This document shows, piece after piece, positions 54,035 through 64,000 of a DNA stretch of 64,000 nucleotides. Made by a program: the position numbers and the translations under genes. Numbering within the stretch: the stretch's first letter is position 1; each line of letters starts with the position of its first letter. Source of the DNA: Selenomonadales bacterium UBA7018 (GTDB lineage Bacteria; Bacillota; Negativicutes; Selenomonadales; Selenomonadaceae); contig DJWY01000016.1 of the NCBI GenBank assembly GCA_002448305.1, forward strand, positions 18,398-82,397, given 5' to 3'. The notes beneath the pieces are model-generated. The model ran no database searches. It was not told the DNA's origin and was given only the letters and a program-made list of their open reading frames with translations.

Positions 54035-54403
54035 CTAAAGAACTTCCGGAGCGAGGGAGATAATTTTCATAAAATCTTTATCGCGGAGTTCGCGAGCGAC
54101 TGGCCCGAAAATACGAGTGCCGCGCGGGGTTTTATCTTCCTTGATGATGACGGCGGCATTTTCGTCGAAACGGATATAGGAGCCGTCAGGGCGGCGAAGC
54201 CCTTTTTTAGAGCGGACGACGACGGCTTTGACAACGTCGCCTTTTTTAACTTGACCGCCAGGAGTCGCGGATTTAACGGACGCGACGATAATATCGCCGA
54301 TATTGGCGTAGCGACGGAAGGAGCCGCCGAGCACGCGAATACACATAATTTCCTTTGCGCCAGTATTATCAGCAACGTTGAGGCGGGATTGTTGTTGAAT
54401 CAC
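54035..54403 (-). CDS. rplN: Ribosomal protein L14
   Basis: The 122-residue L14 starts [20 protein letters not shown] and has [20 protein letters not shown]. It is part of the 50S intersubunit face. Confidence 0.97.
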   Translation of the reverse strand: MIQQQSRLNVADNTGAKEIMCIRVLGGSFRRYANIGDIIVASVKSATPGGQVKKGDVVKAVVVRSKKGLRRPDGSYIRFDENAAVIIKEDKTPRGTRIFGPVARELRDKDFMKIISLAPEVL

Positions 54404-54420
54404 GTTTGAAAACTCCTTTC

Positions 54421-54480
54421 TGGTTTAGGTTATTAGCAATATTAACCTATTAACCTAATAACCTACTAACCTAATAACCT
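54421..54480. repeat. Stuttering repeat, rpsQ-rplN gap
   Basis: GGTTTAGGTTATTAGCAAT is followed by several AACCTATTAACCTAATAACC words, the inverted form of the first arm repeated about five times. Confidence 0.62.
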
Positions 54481-54736
54481 ACTTAGCTTTTTCGATGATT
54501 TGAACGAGGCGCCAGCGTTTAAGTTTAGAAAGCGGGCGAGTTTCCATGATTTGGACTTTATCGCCGATATGAGCTTCGTTATTTTCATCATGAGCGAGGA
54601 ATTTAACAGTACGCTTGACAGATTTTTTATAGAGTTTATGTTGAACGAGTTCCTGGATAGAGACGACGATAGTCTTATCCATTTTATCAGAAACGACTAT
54701 GCCGATGCGGGATTTACGTTCATTACGTTCAGACAT
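54479..54736 (-). CDS. rpsQ: Ribosomal protein S17
   Basis: The 85-residue S17 has [20 protein letters not shown] and [20 protein letters not shown]. It binds the 5' domain of 16S rRNA. Confidence 0.97.
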   Translation of the reverse strand: MSERNERKSRIGIVVSDKMDKTIVVSIQELVQHKLYKKSVKRTVKFLAHDENNEAHIGDKVQIMETRPLSKLKRWRLVQIIEKAK

Positions 54737-54782
54737 TAAGACACCTCCTTTTTAAGTACTACTTCCCTAATTCCTTAGCAAC

Positions 54783-54983
54783 TTATTCCCTGATTTTAAG
54801 CTCACGTTCGCGGATAATAGTTTTAATTTGCGCGATAGAGCGTTTAACTTCGCGGATACGCATAGGGTTTTCGAGCTGCCCAGTAGCGTGTTGAAAGCGG
54901 AGGTTAAAGAGTTCTTCTTTAAGGGAGGCGATTTTATCGGCTTGTTCTTTGGGATTCATATCGCGAATTTCATTAACCTTCAT
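54783..54983 (-). CDS. rpmC: Ribosomal protein L29
   Basis: The 66-residue L29 reads [20 protein letters not shown] and continues [21 protein letters not shown] start at 54983, where GGCGGTGATAAGC precedes the ATG. A long upstream extension of the frame overlaps rplP and is not used. The gene overlaps the rplP end by 11 bases. Confidence 0.95.
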   Translation of the reverse strand: MKVNEIRDMNPKEQADKIASLKEELFNLRFQHATGQLENPMRIREVKRSIAQIKTIIRERELKIRE

Positions 54984-55518
54984 GCTTATCACCGCCTTCA
55001 TTAGGAGTAGCGTTAGCTTCGGCTTGATGTTCAGCTTCGTAAGCGGCGTGAGCAGCTTTTTTAGCGTCAGCAAGAGATTCGTTGACGACGGGGATATAAA
55101 CGTCGCCTTGATGGTCGGAGATGATGAATTTAGTTTTGATAGGGAGCTTATGACCGGCGAGACGCATAGCTTCTTCGGCGATTTCCTTAGGAACACCAGC
55201 CATTTCAAAGAGCACACGACCGGGCTTAACGACGGCGACCCAATATTCAGGCGAGCCTTTTCCGGAACCCATACGAGTTTCAGCAGGTTTAGCGGTTACG
55301 GGCTTATCGGGGAAAATTTTAATCCAGACCTGCCCGCCACGACGGATATAGCGTGTCATTGCGATACGAGCTGCCTCAATCTGGCGATTAGTTATCCACG
55401 CAGGCTCCAACGCAACTAAGCCGTATTGACCGTGAGCGATTGTGTTGCCGCGATTGGATTTGCCCTTCATGCGACCGCGAAATTGTTTGCGGTATTTTGT
55501 TCTCTTAGGAATCAACAT
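54973..55518 (-). CDS. rplP: Ribosomal protein L16 with C-terminal extension
   Basis: L16 residues 1-140 are typical ([52 protein letters not shown]). At 181 residues it is about 40 longer than most L16 proteins. The extra tail is Ala/Glu/His-rich ([20 protein letters not shown]) and probably disordered. L16 helps position tRNA in the A site. Confidence 0.95.
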   Translation of the reverse strand: MLIPKRTKYRKQFRGRMKGKSNRGNTIAHGQYGLVALEPAWITNRQIEAARIAMTRYIRRGGQVWIKIFPDKPVTAKPAETRMGSGKGSPEYWVAVVKPGRVLFEMAGVPKEIAEEAMRLAGHKLPIKTKFIISDHQGDVYIPVVNESLADAKKAAHAAYEAEHQAEANATPNEGGDKHEG

Positions 55519-56195
55519 TATGCGTCGCCCCCTTCAGCTTGACGGACGCCCTTGTCTTTTTTTTCAGGGAGAATTTCGCCTTTGAAAATCCAAACTTTAA
55601 TACCGATGCGCCCGTAAGTTGTATTAGCCTCCGCGAAACCGTAATCAATATCTGCGCGGAGTGTGTGCAAAGGAATCGAGCCTTCGCGATAGGATTCAGA
55701 GCGAGCAATTTCCGCACCGCCGAGACGACCGCTACAAGCAATTTTAATTCCTTTTGCGCCAAGACGCATTGTCCTGCCGACTGATTGTTTCATAGCGCGG
55801 CGAAATGCAATTCTGCGCTCCAACTGCGACGCAATATTTTCAGCAACAAGCAAAGCGTCCATATCGGGTTGACGAATCTCCATAATGTTAATATCAACGC
55901 GCTTGTCAGTGAACTTCTTAAGCTTATTTTTAATGTCCTCAATACCTGCGCCGCCGCGACCGATAACCATACCGGGCTTTGCAGTATGAATCGTGAGCTT
56001 AAGGCGTTTTTCCGAGCGTTCAATCTCAATGCGCGAGACGCCCGCCGACGCCAACTGCTTATCGGTTTTGATGGCTTTGCGGATTTTAATATCTTCGTGA
56101 AGATTGGTTGCGAAATCTTTATCGGCGTACCATTTCGCGTCCCAAGTCTTGACTATACCAAGGCGTATTCCGTGAGGATGTACCTTCTGACCCAA
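55518..56195 (-). CDS. rpsC: Ribosomal protein S3
   Basis: The 225-residue S3 has the KH domain motif ([20 protein letters not shown]) and the C-terminal region ([20 protein letters not shown]). It helps form the mRNA entry tunnel. The stop shares one base with the rplP start. Confidence 0.97.
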   Translation of the reverse strand: MGQKVHPHGIRLGIVKTWDAKWYADKDFATNLHEDIKIRKAIKTDKQLASAGVSRIEIERSEKRLKLTIHTAKPGMVIGRGGAGIEDIKNKLKKFTDKRVDINIMEIRQPDMDALLVAENIASQLERRIAFRRAMKQSVGRTMRLGAKGIKIACSGRLGGAEIARSESYREGSIPLHTLRADIDYGFAEANTTYGRIGIKVWIFKGEILPEKKDKGVRQAEGGDA

Positions 56196-56213
56196 ACCGT
56201 TTCCCTCCTTCTT

Positions 56214-56576
56214 TTATTCTTTAGTTTCGTTTTCCTTTTCGCTGACGGCAACCGTGATGTGCGAAGTGTGCTTCAGAATGCTGAACGCTTGCCCTCTGGA
56301 GCGCGGGTGATACCTTTTGAGCGTCGGACCGCCGTCGACGAAACAAGTTGAAACGTAAAGTTTATCGGCGTCCATATCGAAATTATTTTCCGCATTAGCG
56401 ACGGCGGATTTAAGAACTTTATTAATAAGTGTCGCGCCGCGTTTAGGCGTGAATTTCAAAATCGCGAAGGCGTCCGCAACGTCTTTGCCGCGAATTAAAT
56501 CCATAACGATACGGACTTTGCGCGGCGCAATTCTTACAAACTTGGCGATTGCTTTGGCTTCTTTGACTTCTGCCAC
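56214..56576 (-). CDS. rplV: Ribosomal protein L22
   Basis: The 120-residue L22 has [20 protein letters not shown] and [20 protein letters not shown], the exit-tunnel loop and C-terminal signature. Confidence 0.97.
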   Translation of the reverse strand: MAEVKEAKAIAKFVRIAPRKVRIVMDLIRGKDVADAFAILKFTPKRGATLINKVLKSAVANAENNFDMDADKLYVSTCFVDGGPTLKRYHPRSRGQAFSILKHTSHITVAVSEKENETKE

Positions 56577-56595
56577 GAATAATTTCCCCCCTTCT

Positions 56596-56665
56596 ATCAG
56601 TTAGGAATTAGAAATTAGGAATTAGGAGTTGACTTGTCCCTTGTCCCATTTCCCTTGTCCCTTAC
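56596..56665. repeat. Stuttering inverted repeat, rpsS-rplV gap
   Basis: CAGTTAGGAATTAGAAATTAGG words are followed by TTGTCCCTTGTCCCATTTCC words. Two different word sets share one gap. Confidence 0.5.
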
Positions 56666-56943
56666 TTAAGCGACATTTTGCGTTCTTCGCCCGCGTGCCC
56701 TTTAAAAGTACGAGTCGGAGCGAATTCGCCGAGCTTATGCCCGACCATATCTTCCGTAACATAAACGGGAACATGTTTTCTGCCGTCGTGAACGGCGATT
56801 GTATGTCCGACGAATGCAGGAAGAATTGTTGAACTGCGCGACCAGGTGCGGATAACTTTTTTATCGTTAGCGGCGTTGAGAGCTTCGACTTTCGCCAAAA
56901 GTTTTTCCTGCACGAATGGACCTTTCTTGACAGACCTTGACAA
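56662..56943 (-). CDS. rpsS: Ribosomal protein S19
   Basis: The 93-residue S19 starts [20 protein letters not shown] and has [20 protein letters not shown]. It lies in the 30S head. Confidence 0.97.
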   Translation of the reverse strand: MSRSVKKGPFVQEKLLAKVEALNAANDKKVIRTWSRSSTILPAFVGHTIAVHDGRKHVPVYVTEDMVGHKLGEFAPTRTFKGHAGEERKMSLK

Positions 56944-56967
56944 ATTAATTTCCTCCCTTCGCCGAAA

Positions 56968-57792
56968 TTACTTGCGACGACGAACAATAAGCTTGTCGGA
57001 AGCTTTTTTCTTGCGCGTCTTCGCGCCCATAGCGCATTTGCCCCACTTGGTGACGGGGTGCTTGCGACCGACCGGCGAACGACCTTCACCGCCGCCATGC
57101 GGATGGTCTACAGGGTTCATAGCTACGCCGCGATTTGCGGGACGAATGCCAAGCCAGCGCGAACGTCCAGCTTTACCGATTGTAATATTTTCATGGTCGA
57201 GATTGCCGACTTGCCCGATAGTTGCGCGGCAGTTGATATGAACTTTGCGAACTTCGCCCGACGGCATACGGATTGTTGCGTAATTGCCCTCTTTAGCCAT
57301 GAGCTGAGCCGCCGCGCCCGCACTGCGAACGAGTTGCCCGCCCTTGCCAATTTTCATTTCGATATTGTGAATCAGCGTACCGACCGGAATATTTTTAAGC
57401 GGAAGAGCATTACCCGTTTTAATATCAGCCTCTGCGCCCGATTCAACTTTATCGCCGACCTTTAAACCGTTCGGCGCGATGATGTAACGCTTTTCGCCGT
57501 CCGCGTAGTTAAGCAGGGCGATACGAGCACTGCGATTGGGGTCGTATTCAATCGTTGCGACATTTGCGGGGATACCGTCTTTGTTGCGCTTGAAATCGAT
57601 TATACGATAGCGACGTTTATGCCCGCCGCCTTGATGACGAACCGTCAAACGTCCTTGCTGATTGCGACCGCCTTTTTTCTTGAGCGGAGCCAGCAAAGAT
57701 TTTTCGGGCTTACTTGTCGTAATTTCCTCGAACGTCGAAACCGTCATGTGACGACGACCGGGAGTATACGGCTTGAAAGATTTAATTCCCAC
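56968..57792 (-). CDS. rplB: Ribosomal protein L2
   Basis: The 274-residue L2 contains [20 protein letters not shown] and the C-terminal [20 protein letters not shown]. It is needed for subunit joining and peptide-bond formation. Confidence 0.98.
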   Translation of the reverse strand: MGIKSFKPYTPGRRHMTVSTFEEITTSKPEKSLLAPLKKKGGRNQQGRLTVRHQGGGHKRRYRIIDFKRNKDGIPANVATIEYDPNRSARIALLNYADGEKRYIIAPNGLKVGDKVESGAEADIKTGNALPLKNIPVGTLIHNIEMKIGKGGQLVRSAGAAAQLMAKEGNYATIRMPSGEVRKVHINCRATIGQVGNLDHENITIGKAGRSRWLGIRPANRGVAMNPVDHPHGGGEGRSPVGRKHPVTKWGKCAMGAKTRKKKASDKLIVRRRK

Positions 57793-57822
57793 TTACGTTT
57801 TACCTCCTTTGTTCAAAAATTT

Positions 57823-58104
57823 TTATGCGCTGAAGAATTCGATAGTTTCGCCGGCTTTAAGTTTGACGATAGCTTTTTTATAACTGTTCGTCTTGCCGAC
57901 CGTGCGACCGCGACGTTTCGTTTTGCCCTTAACGTTAATCGTGTTTACGTCCTCAACCGTCACGTTAAAAATTTCCTTGACGGCCTGCGCGATTTGAATT
58001 TTATTGGCGCGTTTGTCGACGACGAAAACAAATTTGCCGTCCTGCATTAAATCCGTTGAACGCTCACTGATAAGCGGGCGAATCAAAATGTCTCTGGCTT
58101 CCAT
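57823..58104 (-). CDS. rplW: Ribosomal protein L23
   Basis: The 93-residue L23 has [20 protein letters not shown] and [20 protein letters not shown]. It sits at the exit tunnel where SRP and trigger factor dock. Its start overlaps the rplD stop by one base (TAATG). Confidence 0.97.
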   Translation of the reverse strand: MEARDILIRPLISERSTDLMQDGKFVFVVDKRANKIQIAQAVKEIFNVTVEDVNTINVKGKTKRRGRTVGKTNSYKKAIVKLKAGETIEFFSA

Positions 58105-58730
58105 TAGGCGTACACCTCCTCGATTTTCGCAACCGCGTCTTTGGTGAGGAAGAGTTTTTCGCTGTTGAGAATGTCGTAGACGTTGAGTTGAAGCGCGGCG
58201 ATTGCCTTAGCGTTCTGCAGATTGTTTGAAGAGCGCGTCACGTTGTCGATAATTTCGCGGGTAATGAACAGCGATTTGCAACCGTCAACGCCAAAAGTCT
58301 TTTGGAATTCGACAAATTTTTTCGTTTTAGGCTCATCGAAATTCAGACTGTCCAGAACGATTAAATTGCCGCCCTTAACTTTGTCAGTCAAGACGCATTT
58401 TAACGCAAGGCGACGCTGTTTTCTAGGCATTGAGAAAGAATAATCGCGGGGGTGCGGTCCGAAGATTGTACCGCCGCTACGCCAAAGCGGGCTTCTGCGC
58501 GAACCTGTGCGAGCGCGACCTGTACCTTTTTGACGCCAGGGCTTTTTACCGCCGCCGCGAACTTCGCCACGAGTTTTAGTATCGTGCGTGCCCAGTCTCC
58601 ACGACGCCATTTGCATAACAACTGCTTGATGAACAAGCCCTTCGTTAATCTCTACGCCGAAAATTTCTTCGCTGAGTTCGATATCGCCGACTTTGTTATT
58701 CGTCATATCGTAAACTGCTACAGTTGGCAT
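58104..58730 (-). CDS. rplD: Ribosomal protein L4
   Basis: The 208-residue L4 has [40 protein letters not shown] and the expected C-terminal domain. In other bacteria L4 can also repress the S10 operon. Confidence 0.97.
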   Translation of the reverse strand: MPTVAVYDMTNNKVGDIELSEEIFGVEINEGLVHQAVVMQMASWRLGTHDTKTRGEVRGGGKKPWRQKGTGRARTGSRRSPLWRSGGTIFGPHPRDYSFSMPRKQRRLALKCVLTDKVKGGNLIVLDSLNFDEPKTKKFVEFQKTFGVDGCKSLFITREIIDNVTRSSNNLQNAKAIAALQLNVYDILNSEKLFLTKDAVAKIEEVYA

Positions 58731-58748
58731 TGCTTTTCCTCCTTTCGA

Positions 58749-59402
58749 TTATTTTTTATGAACTTTAGCCGGCTTAACCGTCTCTCTGACAACAACCAAA
58801 CCTTTTTTCGGACCAGGAATCGCGCCTTTGATAAGGAGCAAATTTCTATCCGCGTCGACCTTAACGACAGTCAAACGCTGAATCGTGGTGCGAATACCGC
58901 CCATGCGTCCGGGAAGTCTCTTGCCCTTAATGACGCGACCGCCGGGACCGGAAAGCATTGCGCCTGTTGAGCCTGGCTCGCGATGAGATTTTGAGCCGTG
59001 ACCCATAGGACCGCGTGCGAAGTTGTGACGCTTAATTGAACCTGCAAAGCCTTTGCCCTTAGAAGTTCCGATAACGTCAACCAATTCACCCGCCGCAAAA
59101 ATATCTACGCCGATAACGTCGCCGATTTTGTATTCGGATTCCGCTGCCAATCTGACTTCGCGAATAAATTTAACGGGCTTGACTTCAGCCTTTTTGAATT
59201 GCCCCATATCGGGCTTATTAACCTTGTTTTCTTTGACTTCGCCGAAACCGAGCTGAACCGCGCAGTAGCCGTCCGTGTCGACAGTCTTGTTGCGAATGAC
59301 AACGTTGTTGCCACTTTCAACGACCGTCACGGGAATAACGCGCCCTTCTTCGGTGAAAATTTGCGTCATACCGAGTTTGATACCTAAAATCGTCTTTGCC
59401 AA
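58749..59402 (-). CDS. rplC: Ribosomal protein L3
   Basis: The 217-residue L3 has TILGIKLGMTQIFTEEGRVI and FAGSIKRHNFARGPMGHGSK, the loop that approaches the peptidyl transferase centre. Confidence 0.98.
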   Translation of the reverse strand: MAKTILGIKLGMTQIFTEEGRVIPVTVVESGNNVVIRNKTVDTDGYCAVQLGFGEVKENKVNKPDMGQFKKAEVKPVKFIREVRLAAESEYKIGDVIGVDIFAAGELVDVIGTSKGKGFAGSIKRHNFARGPMGHGSKSHREPGSTGAMLSGPGGRVIKGKRLPGRMGGIRTTIQRLTVVKVDADRNLLLIKGAIPGPKKGLVVVRETVKPAKVHKK

Positions 59403-59419
59403 TGTTTACACCTCCCCGA

Positions 59420-59731
59420 TTAAACCTTAATCTCGATGTCAACACCGGCGGGCAAATCCAAGCGCATGAGCGCATCAACTGTCTTATGCGTCGGCTGGAG
59501 AATGTCAATCAAGCGTTTATGCGTGCGCATCTCGAATTGTTCACGCGAATCCTTGTTGACGTGCGGTGAGCGCAAGATTGTGTAGATATTTTTTTCCGTC
59601 GGCAGCGGGATTGGCCCCGATACTAACGCGCCAGTTTTCTTGGCAGTCTCCACAATCTTGGCCGCGCTCTGGTCTAACGATTTGTGGTCGTAGGCCTTGA
59701 GGCGAATCCTGATTTTCTGTTGCTTTGCCAA
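59420..59731 (-). CDS. rpsJ: Ribosomal protein S10
   Basis: The 103-residue S10 reads [20 protein letters not shown] and ends [15 protein letters not shown]. It is the first gene of the S10 operon and follows a clear promoter. Confidence 0.97.
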   Translation of the reverse strand: MAKQQKIRIRLKAYDHKSLDQSAAKIVETAKKTGALVSGPIPLPTEKNIYTILRSPHVNKDSREQFEMRTHKRLIDILQPTHKTVDALMRLDLPAGVDIEIKV

Positions 59732-59856
59732 AATAATTCCTCCTTAGTCAGAAGTCAAGCTTCCAACATTGCTCCGTAGCAGTTCCCTTGACAGGGCGGA
59801 ATTTCCTTGCCTAGCAATCTGCCACGTCACAGCACCTTTTAAAACTAACAGCAAAA
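59732..59856 (-). promoter_or_regulatory. S10 operon 5' leader
   Basis: About 120 transcribed bases lie between the promoter and rpsJ. They include several complementary segments, such as GATTGCTAGGCAAGGAAATT and GTCAAGGGAACTGCTACGGA. This length is compatible with a regulatory leader such as an L4-responsive one, but I recognise no established motif. Confidence 0.35.
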
Positions 59857-59885
59857 ATTATATCAAGCGTTGCTATTAGTTTCAA
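59857..59885 (-). promoter_or_regulatory. Strong sigma-A promoter for the S10 operon
   Basis: On the minus strand TTGAAA (59885-59880), 17 bases and TATAAT (59862-59857) give a near-consensus promoter. Confidence 0.8.
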
Positions 59886-59911
59886 GAAAAATTTTATATT
59901 AAATCAGCAAC

Positions 59912-59951
59912 GACGGCCGGCAATCAGTTCTTAGGCTGACTACCGACCGCC
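59912..59951 (-). terminator. Long hairpin after tuf (terminator or processing site)
   Basis: On the minus strand GGCGGTCGGTAGTCAG pairs over 16 bases with CTGATTGCCGGCCGTC (four G-T pairs). It lies 33 bases after the tuf stop. There is no immediate T-run, so an RNA-processing or stability role is also possible. Confidence 0.55.
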
Positions 59952-59984
59952 TTACCGATTTATTGACTGAGTGTCAAAAACTTT

Positions 59985-61190
59985 TTACGCTTCAAGAATT
60001 TCGATAACACGACCCGAACCGACAGTGTGACCGCCTTCACGAATAGCGAAGAGCAAACCTTTTTCGATAGCAATCGGAGTGATAAGTTCAACTGTCATTT
60101 CGATATGGTCGCCAGGCATGCACATTTCAGCAGCATTGCCGTTGGTGTCCTTAAGGTCGCTGACTACGCCCGTAACGTCGGTTGTACGGAAGTAGAATTG
60201 CGGACGATAGTTGGCAAAGAACGGAGTATGACGACCGCCTTCGTCTTTAGTCAGGACGTAAACTTGAGCTTTGAATTTCGTATGAGGATGAATCGTGCCG
60301 GGTTTCGCAATAACTTGACCGCGTTCAATTTCTTTACGGTCGACGCCGCGCAGAAGGACACCGACGTTATCGCCAGCAACCGCGCTATCAAGAAGCTTGC
60401 GGAACATTTCAATGCCCGTTGCGACAGTTTTGCGAGGTTCGTCGCGAAGACCAACGATTTCAACAGGCTCGTTAAGTTTCAACATGCCGCGTTCAACACG
60501 ACCGGTAGCAACGGTGCCGCGTCCGGTAATCGTGAAGACGTCTTCAACAGGCATAAGGAAGGGTTTATCGGTGTCGCGAGTCGGAGTCGGAATGTATTCG
60601 TCGACAGCGTCAAGGAGCTTAAGAATATTTTTCTTTTGTTCTTCGTCGCCTTCGAGAGCAAGAAGAGCCGAGCCAGCGATAACGGGAATATCATCGCCGG
60701 GGAACTCATACTTGCTAAGAAGTTCGCGAACTTCCATTTCGACGAGTTCGAGGAGTTCTTCGTCGTCGACTTGGTCAACTTTGTTAAGGAAAACAACGAT
60801 AGCCGGAACGCCGACTTGGCGAGCAAGCAAAATATGTTCGCGAGTCTGGGGCATAGGACCATCAGAAGCAGCAACAACGAGAATTGCGCCGTCCATTTGC
60901 GCCGCGCCGGTGATCATGTTTTTGATATAGTCGGCGTGACCTGGGCAGTCAACGTGCGCATAGTGACGTTTTTCGGTTTCGTACTCAACGTGAGCGGTAT
61001 TAATCGTAATGCCGCGTTCGCGTTCTTCCGGAGCCTTGTCAATGTTCTCATAGGATTCGTATTTTGCGAAACCTTTTTCAGAGAGAATTTTGGTAATAGC
61101 GGCAGTCAAAGTGGTCTTGCCGTGATCGATGTGACCGATTGTACCAATGTTTACGTGGGGTTTACTGCGGTCAAATTTCTGCTTTGCCAT
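59985..61190 (-). CDS. tuf: Elongation factor Tu
   Basis: The 401-residue GTPase has [10 protein letters not shown] (residues 19-28), [20 protein letters not shown] and [20 protein letters not shown], followed by the two beta-barrel domains ([20 protein letters not shown]). It delivers aminoacyl-tRNA to the ribosome. It follows fusA in the str operon order. Confidence 0.98.
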   Translation of the reverse strand: MAKQKFDRSKPHVNIGTIGHIDHGKTTLTAAITKILSEKGFAKYESYENIDKAPEERERGITINTAHVEYETEKRHYAHVDCPGHADYIKNMITGAAQMDGAILVVAASDGPMPQTREHILLARQVGVPAIVVFLNKVDQVDDEELLELVEMEVRELLSKYEFPGDDIPVIAGSALLALEGDEEQKKNILKLLDAVDEYIPTPTRDTDKPFLMPVEDVFTITGRGTVATGRVERGMLKLNEPVEIVGLRDEPRKTVATGIEMFRKLLDSAVAGDNVGVLLRGVDRKEIERGQVIAKPGTIHPHTKFKAQVYVLTKDEGGRHTPFFANYRPQFYFRTTDVTGVVSDLKDTNGNAAEMCMPGDHIEMTVELITPIAIEKGLLFAIREGGHTVGSGRVIEILEA

Positions 61191-61222
61191 TTTAAATAAA
61201 CAACTCCTTATTTCTTAAAAAA

Positions 61223-63310
61223 TTATTTCTTAGGATATTCTCCGGTATTTCTCGCAACAATCTCGTTAGAGATATTTTTGGGAACTTCGTCATAATAAGC
61301 GACTTCCATTGAGTAAGAGCCGCGCCCTTGAGTTTTAGAGCGCAAGTCGGTCGCGTAGCCAAACATTTCCGACAGCGGCACGAATCCATGAATTATTTGC
61401 AGATTATTGCGCGGTTCCATGCCGTCAATTTTTCCGCGCCGTGAATTTAAATCGCCGATAACGTCGCCCATATAATCTTCAGGCACCGTGACTTCGACTT
61501 TGACGTAAGGTTCAAGCAACACTGGCTTAGCCTTTTCCGCCGCCGCCTTGAATGCCATAGAGCCAGCGATTTTAAACGCCGCCTCGCTACTATCGACTTC
61601 GTGAAAACTGCCGTCATAAACCGTCGCTTTAACGTCAACCATAGGATAGCCAGCTAAAATGCCGTTCTCCATTGCCTGTTTGACGCCCGCTTCAATCGGA
61701 TTGATATACTCTTTCGGAATGACGCCGCCGACAATTTTACTTTCAAAGACGAATCCCGCGCCAGTCTCGTTAGGCGAAATTTCAAGCCAGCAATGTCCGT
61801 ATTGTCCATGCCCGCCCGTTTGACGAACGAATTTGCCTTCGCCCTTTGAAGTCTTGCGAATAGTTTCGCGATAAGCAACTTGCGGTTCGCCAACTTTGCA
61901 ATCAACTTTGAATTCGTCTAACATGCGGTCAACGATAATCTGTAAATGCAATTCGCCCATGCCGGAAATAATAACTTGTCCGGTTTCGGGGTCGGTGCGC
62001 ACTTTGAAAGTCGGGTCTTCTTCGGCGAGTTTCTGAAGAGCAATCCCCATTTTATCCTGATCGTTTTTAGTCGCAGGCTCAACCGCAACCGATATGACAG
62101 GTTCGGGGAATTGCATTGACTCAAGAACAATCTGGGCTTTATCGTCGCAGAGGGTATCTCCCGTCGTGGTGTCTTTTAGTCCGACGACCGCCGCGATATC
62201 ACCGCTGTAAAGGAAATCAATTTCCTTGCGATTGTTCGCATGCATTTGCAAAATTCGCCCAATACGTTCTTTCCTGCCCTTCGTCGAGTTGTAGACGTAG
62301 GAGCCACTTTTCAGAACGCCGGAATAAACTCTTACGAACGCGAGCTTGCCGACAAATGGGTCAGTCATAATCTTGAACGCCAACGCGGCAAAAGGTTTTT
62401 CATCACTTGCAGGGCGTGAATCTTCTTCGCCGTCTGGCGTAATACCTTCAATCGGCGGAATATCAGTCGGCGCGGGCATGTAGTCAACAATCGCGTCAAG
62501 TAACGGTTGAACGCCACGATTCCTATAGGACGTGCCGCAAGTTACAGGCGTCATTTTGCATTCGATAACCGCCTTGCGAATCACGGACTTTATCTCGTCG
62601 ATTGTTACTTCTTCACCGCTGAGATATTTTTCCATGAAGTCATCATCTTGCTCCGCGCAGGCTTCAAGAAGTTTATCGCGATAATCTTCCGCCATGTCAA
62701 GCATATCGGCGGGAATTTCGACTTCCTTAGAAACTTTGCCTAAATCGTCGTCGTAAACAATCGCTTCCATTTTGACTAGGTCGATAATTCCTTGAAAATT
62801 ATCTTCCGCGCCAATCGGTAGCTGAATCGCAACGGCATTTGTATGGAGCCGGTCGCGCATCATCTGTATAACGTTATAAAAATCTGCGCCGGTTATATCC
62901 ATTTTGTTGACGTAAGCCATACGCGGGACGTTATATCTTTCCGCCTGTCGCCAAACAGTTTCAGTTTGTGGCTCAACGCCGCCGCGAGCCGTCAAGATTG
63001 CAAGTGCACCGTCTAAAACTCTCAAAGATCTTTCGACTTCAACCGTAAAGTCAACGTGACCTGGCGTGTCGATAATATTGATTCTGGTATCTTTCCAGTA
63101 ACAGGTTGTCGCCGCTGAAGTTATTGTAATGCCGCGTTCCTGTTCCTGCTTCATCCAGTCCATAGTCGCCGCGCCCTCGTGAACTTCGCCGAGCTTGTGA
63201 TTGACACCCGTATAAAACAAAATTCTCTCGGTCGTAGTCGTTTTGCCGGCGTCTATGTGCGCCATAATTCCAATGTTGCGAGTTTTTTCTAATGAAAACT
63301 CTCTTGACAC
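61223..63310 (-). CDS. fusA: Elongation factor G
   Basis: The 695-residue GTPase has [39 protein letters not shown] and the C-terminal domains typical of EF-G ([20 protein letters not shown]). It drives translocation. Confidence 0.98.
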   Translation of the reverse strand: MSREFSLEKTRNIGIMAHIDAGKTTTTERILFYTGVNHKLGEVHEGAATMDWMKQEQERGITITSAATTCYWKDTRINIIDTPGHVDFTVEVERSLRVLDGALAILTARGGVEPQTETVWRQAERYNVPRMAYVNKMDITGADFYNVIQMMRDRLHTNAVAIQLPIGAEDNFQGIIDLVKMEAIVYDDDLGKVSKEVEIPADMLDMAEDYRDKLLEACAEQDDDFMEKYLSGEEVTIDEIKSVIRKAVIECKMTPVTCGTSYRNRGVQPLLDAIVDYMPAPTDIPPIEGITPDGEEDSRPASDEKPFAALAFKIMTDPFVGKLAFVRVYSGVLKSGSYVYNSTKGRKERIGRILQMHANNRKEIDFLYSGDIAAVVGLKDTTTGDTLCDDKAQIVLESMQFPEPVISVAVEPATKNDQDKMGIALQKLAEEDPTFKVRTDPETGQVIISGMGELHLQIIVDRMLDEFKVDCKVGEPQVAYRETIRKTSKGEGKFVRQTGGHGQYGHCWLEISPNETGAGFVFESKIVGGVIPKEYINPIEAGVKQAMENGILAGYPMVDVKATVYDGSFHEVDSSEAAFKIAGSMAFKAAAEKAKPVLLEPYVKVEVTVPEDYMGDVIGDLNSRRGKIDGMEPRNNLQIIHGFVPLSEMFGYATDLRSKTQGRGSYSMEVAYYDEVPKNISNEIVARNTGEYPKK

Positions 63311-63325
63311 TTTGAAAATTTCTCC

Positions 63326-63877
<552 letters not shown>

Positions 63878-64000
63878 CTACTTCTTCTTAGCTTTAGCCT
63901 TCTTCGCGCCGTACTTAGAACGCGCTTGTTTGCGGTCTTGCACGCCGGCGGTATCGAGGGAGCCGCGAATAATATGATAGCGAACACCCGGCAAATCTTT
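63878..64000 (-). CDS. rpsL: Ribosomal protein S12 (3' part only)
   Basis: The last 40 codons are visible: [20 protein letters not shown], then [19 protein letters not shown] and TAG. This is the typical S12 C-terminus. The rest lies beyond the window edge. Confidence 0.95.
   Translation of the reverse strand, partial: KDLPGVRYHIIRGSLDTAGVQDRKQARSKYGAKKAKAKKK

Noticed and set aside
53492..54409. A 305-codon plus-strand frame
   Set aside because: It runs antisense across the end of rplE, rplX and rplN; it arises from codon bias of those genes.
54421..54480. Short repeats as a small CRISPR
   Set aside because: The words are 5-10 bases, degenerate and self-complementary, without spacers.
60027..61199. 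A 390-codon plus-strand frame covering tuf
   Set aside because: It is the antisense shadow of tuf, whose identity is certain, and has no ribosome site or family pattern.

Overview
The window is about 64 kb of a chromosome of moderate G+C. It most resembles a flagellated, diderm-type Firmicute of the Negativicutes (Selenomonas-like), but this is an inference. The reasons are the S10-spc-alpha ribosomal cluster, a DUF881-Sbp-FtsZ division cluster, YybS-GdpP, zinc-type S14 and L36, a meso-diaminopimelate dehydrogenase, an anaerobic GlpABC dehydrogenase, and frequent TTG and GTG starts with strong AGGAGG sites. No 16S rRNA is present to settle the taxonomy.

Layout. 1-12.4 kb is housekeeping and transport: a 5'-truncated inositol-dehydrogenase-like gene, a 308-residue unknown, gdpP with yybS, tRNA-Ala, a TtcA-like PP-loop protein, an AIM24-like protein, ddh, panF with its small partner yhdT, and an SLC1-type symporter with an odd N-terminus. 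12.6-15.6 kb is the accessory highlight: seven tandem single-gene cassettes, each with its own promoter, small gene and terminator. Six encode double-glycine (VAGG/IAGG) leader peptides, one of them a Nif11-type leader; one encodes a secreted protein. All share a 58-59 bp promoter block whose conserved part continues past the -10 box. Two convergent secreted paralogs follow, then flgB-flgC-fliE-fliF-fliG-fliH, which stops without fliI.

22.3-29.9 kb holds a methyltransferase coupled to a CydD-like ABC exporter, mutS2, the DUF881-sbp-ftsZ group and a small membrane protein. 30-36.5 kb is a complete glycerol module: GlpF takes up glycerol, GlpK phosphorylates it, and GlpABC oxidises glycerol-3-phosphate. 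36.6-44.3 kb has a possible 27-residue peptide gene, rnc with a duplicated 3' tail, tRNA-Pro, an aminotransferase, an M48 peptidase, leuS and an FHA protein.

44.4-64 kb is the ribosomal block, all on the minus strand: (rpsL)-rpsG-fusA-tuf, then a fresh promoter and rpsJ through rplQ. It includes secY, adk, infA and rpoA. Oddly, a VOC-fold enzyme gene sits between rplF and rplR, and map is absent between adk and infA.

Two classes of noncoding repeat recur. One is a roughly 70-105 bp element found right after three stop codons (4476-4580, 28147-28213, 37697-37788). The other is a family of stuttering inverted repeats built of short words such as TTAGG/CCTAA in at least nine intergenic gaps, mostly inside operons.
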